From Isoetes taiwanensis (Eukaryota; Streptophyta; Lycopodiopsida; Isoetales; Isoetaceae): 64,000 nt of DNA. Every line of letters begins with the position of its first letter. The stretch's first letter is position 1. This document shows positions 60,011-64,000 of this stretch, piece after piece. A program made the position numbers and the translations under genes. Below the pieces are notes generated by a model, which saw only the letters and a program-made list of their open reading frames with translations, did no database searches and had not been told where the DNA came from. The stretch spans positions 1-64,000 of the forward strand of contig JAJEKV010000058.1 of NCBI GenBank assembly GCA_021234155.1. Direction: 5' to 3'.

Positions 60011-60319
60011 GCCCCCATTAGCCCAAAACCGACCTTCCCTTTGCCACGCGTGTGAAACCGGTTCTAAAAATGCCATTCCGTTAAGAACCCAAGTGCCTAT
60101 TTTTGCTGACATGGCGAGGGCAACCTGCTTTTTTTCGGAAGGAACGAAGAACTTCCGAATACCCCAGTTCGAAACTCCATTTGTCTTCTAGTGGGGATCC
60201 AGCCGGTGGGATCACCCACTGACGCACTCCTCCCAGTAACAGAAGTTTGGCGCCAATAAAAATGGAAGCTCCATTTCGTCATTTTTCAAGCCAGGGTCCT
60301 CAATTTTCTTGGAGCCACA

Positions 60320-60553
60320 ATGAGAGGAAATACAAGACATTTCGCATACGATGCTGCCCAAATGCCTGGCATCAGACAATTCTCATTAGAGCAGGAGCAA
60401 TTCAATCAGGTTAGATTTCTGAATTTGTTTGCACAACTTTTCAATTTTATATGTTTTCAATCCACATTTTCATATTTTGTATACAGAGATCGTTCACTAC
60501 CTTGCTGCATGAATCTGAAGAGGATTATGTCTTAGAAACTCAAGAACAGGAAG
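60320..60553 (+). pseudogene. Captured host-gene exons 1 and 2, copy C
   Basis: Exon 1 (60,320-60,409, 30 codons) reads MRGNTRHFAYDAAQMPGIRQ then FSLEQEQFNQ and ends at CAG|GTTAGA. The intron is 77 bp with a T-rich 3' end and GTATACAG. Exon 2 continues RSFTTLLHESEEDYVLETQE in frame and runs into the antisense LINE fragment after QEQEA. Frame, splice sites and an upstream 5' leader are intact, so a short chimeric peptide could be made. Family unknown. The upstream E2F-like site suggests a donor gene expressed in dividing cells. Confidence 0.6.
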
Positions 60554-61230
60554 CTTTTAGCCATTCGAATTCCATTCCACTTGGCCAAACAGCCTCCACA
60601 AAGTCTGGTCCAAGAGCGTCCCAAAACTCCACAAAGAATTCAGGAGGGAAGCCATCAGGGCTTGGGGACTTACCAGAAGCCAGAGAGCATAGTATTTTAA
60701 ATATCTCCTCTTCGCTTGGCTGACGCAGTAGAGTGTGGTTGTCATCTGCAGTAATCTTATGTGCCCAATCAATCTGGGCCAACCAAAGAGAGATTTGGGA
60801 TTGATAAGAAGATGGGAGATTGTCTGCTTTGAATTGAGCCTGAAAGCTGTCCCGAATAAACGCCTTGATAGCCCTAGGATCAGAAAGTATATTTTGACAG
60901 TTATCTTTAATTGAAGTAATACTGTTCTCTGCTAATCTGGCCCCTGCCATTCTAAAGAAGCACTTAGAGTTTTCATGATCTGACTCTGCGTACCACTTTG
61001 TTTTAGAACAAACCACTTTGTCACCAATCTTATTGGTTTTTCCTTGCACTTTTCATTTGCCTCATCCAGATCATATCTCTCATTTATACCATTTGCAGAT
61101 ATCGTTGCAGAATCACAAAACTTAACGCAAGAACAAACTTAGCTCCTAAATCTGGCCAGCAATTTTTGCCATATAACGACCAAATGCTCTAGCGTTTGCA
61201 TTTTAGGAGGTCAATTTCGTGAAGACACTC
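60553..61230 (-). pseudogene. LINE reverse-transcriptase fragment inside repeat P, copy C
   Basis: A minus-strand frame of 169 codons (61,049-60,540) holds the linker and start of an L1-type reverse transcriptase: KTKWYAESDHENSKCFFRMA, AQFKADNLPSSYQSQISLWL, then SLASGKSPSPDGFPPEFFVE, the family's conserved PDGF motif. The active-site motifs are beyond the fragment. Its family differs from LINE 1 and LINE 2, whose equivalent region reads SLAKNKCPGLD. It is a stable internal part of P. Confidence 0.85.
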
Positions 61231-61516
61231 TATGATTTGTGAATTCCGGTTTGGTTTTCAATTATTTACCATAGAGGCCGATAGATTTTCATTTTTTACG
61301 GTGAAGCCCCATACAAGCGGTCAATTATTTGCAAGTGTAGCTTTATCTCGCCATGTTTAGCCATCATGCTTCGTGTTTATTTACTATGTAATGCCCAAGT
61401 ATCCCCACTACACACACCTTCCATCTTTCAGGGTAGCAAGCACATGTTCCACAACTAGGGCTCTGTGTGAACAAACTTGCACTAATTAAAACAACACCTT
61501 TAGAAATCTTTAGATA

Positions 61517-62038
61517 TAGATTCATACACAAGTTTATTGAACAATCCACTTTTTTTAAGTAGTTAACTATTGCAAGAAAAGCAATATATTGTTTTTCCTT
61601 GGAAGCCCATAAAATGGCAATCAATATATTGCACATTTGCAAAATACAAACGTGTGAAGTGATTCATCATCTAGTGGGTGGATATTTGGAGTAGAACCCA
61701 ACCCCAAGGTAAACATAGCTATATAAACTCCTCAAATGTGTCACCAACATCAATGTTCACAACAGATTCTATTGAAACACTCATGTTCGTGTTGTTACGC
61801 CTATTGTTTCACTAAGCCATAGGTCACCATTGTATGCCTTTACATGATACATGGCAAATGCAGTATATGAGGAAGATTAAGAGCTATGCTTTGCAATAGG
61901 TTAAGACACCCTAAATAAATGAAAGATTAGGATCTTAGACATGAATAATGCCATATCCATTCTATAAAATTGAAATACTTAAACCTCCTAAATTGCATGC
62001 TTGCAAATTGATGTCTCAAAGGAAATATTGCTTCATCT
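61517..62038 (+). repeat. Repeat segment R, copy C, truncated
   Basis: Matches the first 520 bp of R. It is cut at TTGCTTCATCT, about 45 bp before the hairpin, where LINE 2 begins. The word CATCT is shared by both parents at the joint. Confidence 0.93.
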
Positions 62039-63534
62039 AGACCTGGGCATTTATTTTTGGCCAGAGAGTAGACAGCCTCACGCATCTCTTCAATGGACAA
62101 CGGTTGTCCGAGTTGTTCCCTTTGCACAGAAGATACTTTAGATACAACTTTGGAAAGAATTAGCTCTTCAAAGCAATCTTGAAAATTTATGTTTTTCTTC
62201 TTGAAGAAATCTTCAAAATGCTTAGAAACAAACTCCTTCACCTGTTGTGGGTTCCGGATAATGGATCCATCCTCCACCTGCACTGAGGACAATATGGCTG
62301 CTTGTTTCCTCTGCTTTGCAACTCTAAAAAAGAAACCTGTACATTTGTCACCTTCCTTGATCCATGTCAGTCCTGCTTTAACTTTAGCTTGTTTAATTTT
62401 GATTTGTTCTATTCTCTTAATTTTCTCTAGGACTATTTTTTCCCTTTCGCCTGAGCCAGTATTAGTTCTTCTAAGCTCTATCAATTCTTTATAGAGTGAA
62501 TCCAATAGAGCATTTTCCTCGGCCACCTTATTACGACCCCACACCTTAGCAAAATTTTTAATTGCTGCTAAAGCCGCAATCATTGCTTCCATTCCCTGTT
62601 TATTTCTACTGGCCGTTGTCCAAATCTGCTTACATTGATCTTTAAAATCTGTGTCCTTCAGAAATCTAGGGTTCAGTCTGAAGACTGTCTTTAATGGTTT
62701 AGAGGTACTAACTCTAGAGGAGCATATAATCTGCGGATTATGATCTGAAATAGAGTTCTCTAGAAGATTACGACGGTACAGTGACATGTTTTTTTCTTGC
62801 AAGACCTGAGAGCTTACATAGCACCTGTCGTGCCGTGCATATGCCCTGCCATCGCCAATCCACCCATTACACCATGTGAAGCCTGGATCTCCCTGTAGTT
62901 CCGTGAATCCCAATTCATTAAGCATGCTCAGCCATTGTTCCCTTTCAAATCCATGCACAACTTCGGTCCCACCTCCATATCTATCATTACTACTTTCTAC
63001 CATATTAAAATCCCCAACCATAATCCACCGTGTATCTCTGTCATAAATTTTCAGTCTGTTCTTCACATTGGCCCATAAGGAAGCTCTTTGCCTGGATTGA
63101 TTATGTGCATAAATATTTATCACTCCCCACTTTTTACCATGAGCATACCAAGTAACTATTGCACACCTTCCAAAATTATCTGTATATGTCGATAGAAGTT
63201 TCAATTGTTTTCTCCATGCAATAAAAGTTCCCTTTACTAGAGCGCCACTAGGCGACATGATACCCATATAATCTTTTCCTAGTAAGTTAAGCAGGACCCC
63301 AACTTCTTCCTTCTTACATTTATGTTCCTGAAAACAAACGATATCTGGGGAAATTTTTTTCAACGCTAGAGATAACCTACTGCCTTTGGCCTCAGAGGAT
63401 TTTACCCCCCTGATATTCCAGCTAAGGATTTTATATTCCATTAGAGAGCACATTCGATTGATTGGATGATGTTGTCTCATAGCACTGTTCTCCCAATCTT
63501 GGTATAACCCTCTTTTTTCTTGGCATTCCATCAA
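62039..63534 (-). CDS. LINE 2 ORF2, endonuclease and start of reverse transcriptase (truncated)
   Basis: An open frame of about 500 LINE codons (63,534 to 62,039), plus 30-odd codons read from segment R. The APE-type endonuclease begins at MEYKILSWNIRG (63,441) and has all expected motifs: N in SWNIRG, E in FQEHKC, D and N in VGDFNMVESSNDRYGG, and the terminal SDHNP. A basic linker and coiled region follow (KIKQAKVKAGLTWIKEGDKC), then the SIEEMREAVYSLAKNKCPGL block that opens the reverse transcriptase. The catalytic palm is missing, so it cannot retrotranspose, though the endonuclease could be made. The likely native start is inside the frame, since the first 31 codons overlap ORF1. Confidence 0.92.
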
Positions 63535-64000
63535 TGAGATCTTCTATATTTTCATCCATTGGTAAATCTGCCCATCTGTTGTTATGCACTGGAAACTCCT
63601 CATTAGCAGCTTGATATTCTACTGCCATATACTCAATTGGTTCTTCCTCATTGTGATTCTCTACAGTTTCTCGCACATTAGAATAGTTATGACCTGTGAG
63701 ATTTTTTATGACACCTCCTGAGTTAGGCAACCTCTTTCGCATCTGATTTTTAATTCTGCCACCATTTCTGTGTTGTACTGTGGCCCACCCATCCTCATTC
63801 ACCTGTTCCTTTCTATTTTCGATGTTTACCTCTCGCTCTTGCTTCTTATCCAGTTCTGGGTTTCCTTTAGATGGTGAAAAAACATCACGTTCCATTTCAC
63901 CTGAATTTAGATGATCCTTTCCCTTTTTTGCCCCATTTATCTCTGTTACCATTTCATCTGCTACTTTGACATTGTCGTGCTGCTTGGTTGTCTTTTCTAC
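63431..64000 (-). CDS. LINE 2 ORF1, C-terminal part (continues beyond the window)
   Basis: A minus-strand frame read from the right edge to a stop at 63,431, overlapping ORF2 by about 100 nt in another frame. The visible part is hydrophilic and charged: KKQEREVNIENRKEQVNEDG, NLTGHNYSNVRETVENHNEE, then WADLPMDENIEDLIDGMPRK. L1-type ORF1 proteins bind the element RNA; the zinc-knuckle or RRM part would lie upstream of the window. The frame is open here but broken in LINE 1. Confidence 0.75.
   Translation of the reverse strand, partial: VEKTTKQHDNVKVADEMVTEINGAKKGKDHLNSGEMERDVFSPSKGNPELDKKQEREVNIENRKEQVNEDGWATVQHRNGGRIKNQMRKRLPNSGGVIKNLTGHNYSNVRETVENHNEEEPIEYMAVEYQAANEEFPVHNNRWADLPMDENIEDLIDGMPRKKRVIPRLGEQCYETTSSNQSNVLSNGI

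Larger units (their letters stand above)
60011..61516 (+). repeat. Composite repeat P, copy C
   Basis: The best-preserved copy of P: promoter with TTTGGCGCC, captured exons and antisense LINE fragment in order. The empty H1 site is at 61,516/61,517. It is closest to copy A outside A's 140-bp deletion; copy B differs mainly at CWG sites. Confidence 0.92.
62039..64000 (-). mobile_element. LINE 2, L1-type, 3' part missing, runs off the window
   Basis: Closely related to LINE 1 (aligned to about 22,150-24,130). It enters from the right edge with ORF1, then ORF2 through the endonuclease and into the reverse transcriptase, and stops at KNKCPGLD. The downstream 2.5 kb with the polymerase core, 3' UTR and poly-A are absent and replaced by segment R. 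Loss of the 3' rather than the 5' end cannot come from incomplete reverse transcription; the 5-bp CATCT microhomology points to a later deletion or rearrangement. Confidence 0.9.

Overview
Nuclear DNA of a land plant. The evidence is a plant-type beta-tubulin gene with introns after codons 131 and 221, a GEX1-type gamete nuclear-fusion gene, a PLS-type PPR relic, an organellar release-factor (PrfB) relic, a 4CL-like relic, and plant Helitrons, L1-type LINEs and a PIF/Harbinger element. I cannot place the species. The DNA is AT-rich with a few GC-rich islands, all inside transposons. There are no prokaryotic operons, CRISPR arrays, rRNA genes or convincing tRNA genes.

Layout: 1-5.6 kb holds the only clearly intact host gene, beta-tubulin (1726-4219, three exons). 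5.6-8.4 kb holds host-gene fragments (4CL-like, and an unnamed acidic-protein exon) and the left part of a dispersed composite repeat, here called P-R. That copy is split by Helitron H1 (8373-15427, minus strand). Two empty copies of the same site in the window define both H1 ends to the base. 16.1-19.6 kb is a second, longer copy (X-P-R). A full-length L1-type LINE (19651-25433, minus strand, target duplication and poly-A present) has inserted at its end. 25.4-30.4 kb has a long hairpin, a Tourist-like MITE and a broken GEX1-like gene. 30.5-31.0 kb has a coding minisatellite. 35.4-39.4 kb is a two-gene PIF/Harbinger element with a PrfB fragment between transposase and Myb-like gene. 40-58 kb is a field of Helitrons (a 3' end at 43092; H2 46779-53240; H3 from 53964) and gene fragments (SINA-type RING exon, PPR, a multi-exon unknown gene). 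58.7-62.0 kb is a third copy of X-P-R, joined at a 5-bp microhomology to a second LINE whose endonuclease frame is open and which runs off the right edge.

The main unexpected observation concerns transposon copies that can be aligned with each other. Their differences cluster at CAG/CTG (CWG) sites, changed to CG, CGG, ACG or similar. The same pattern appears to break the reading frames of LINE 1, of a GC-rich non-LTR element inside H1, and of GEX1, but not tubulin. CWG is the plant CHG-methylation context, so I infer methylation-linked consensus errors rather than real decay. Several 'pseudogene' calls here should be read with that in mind.
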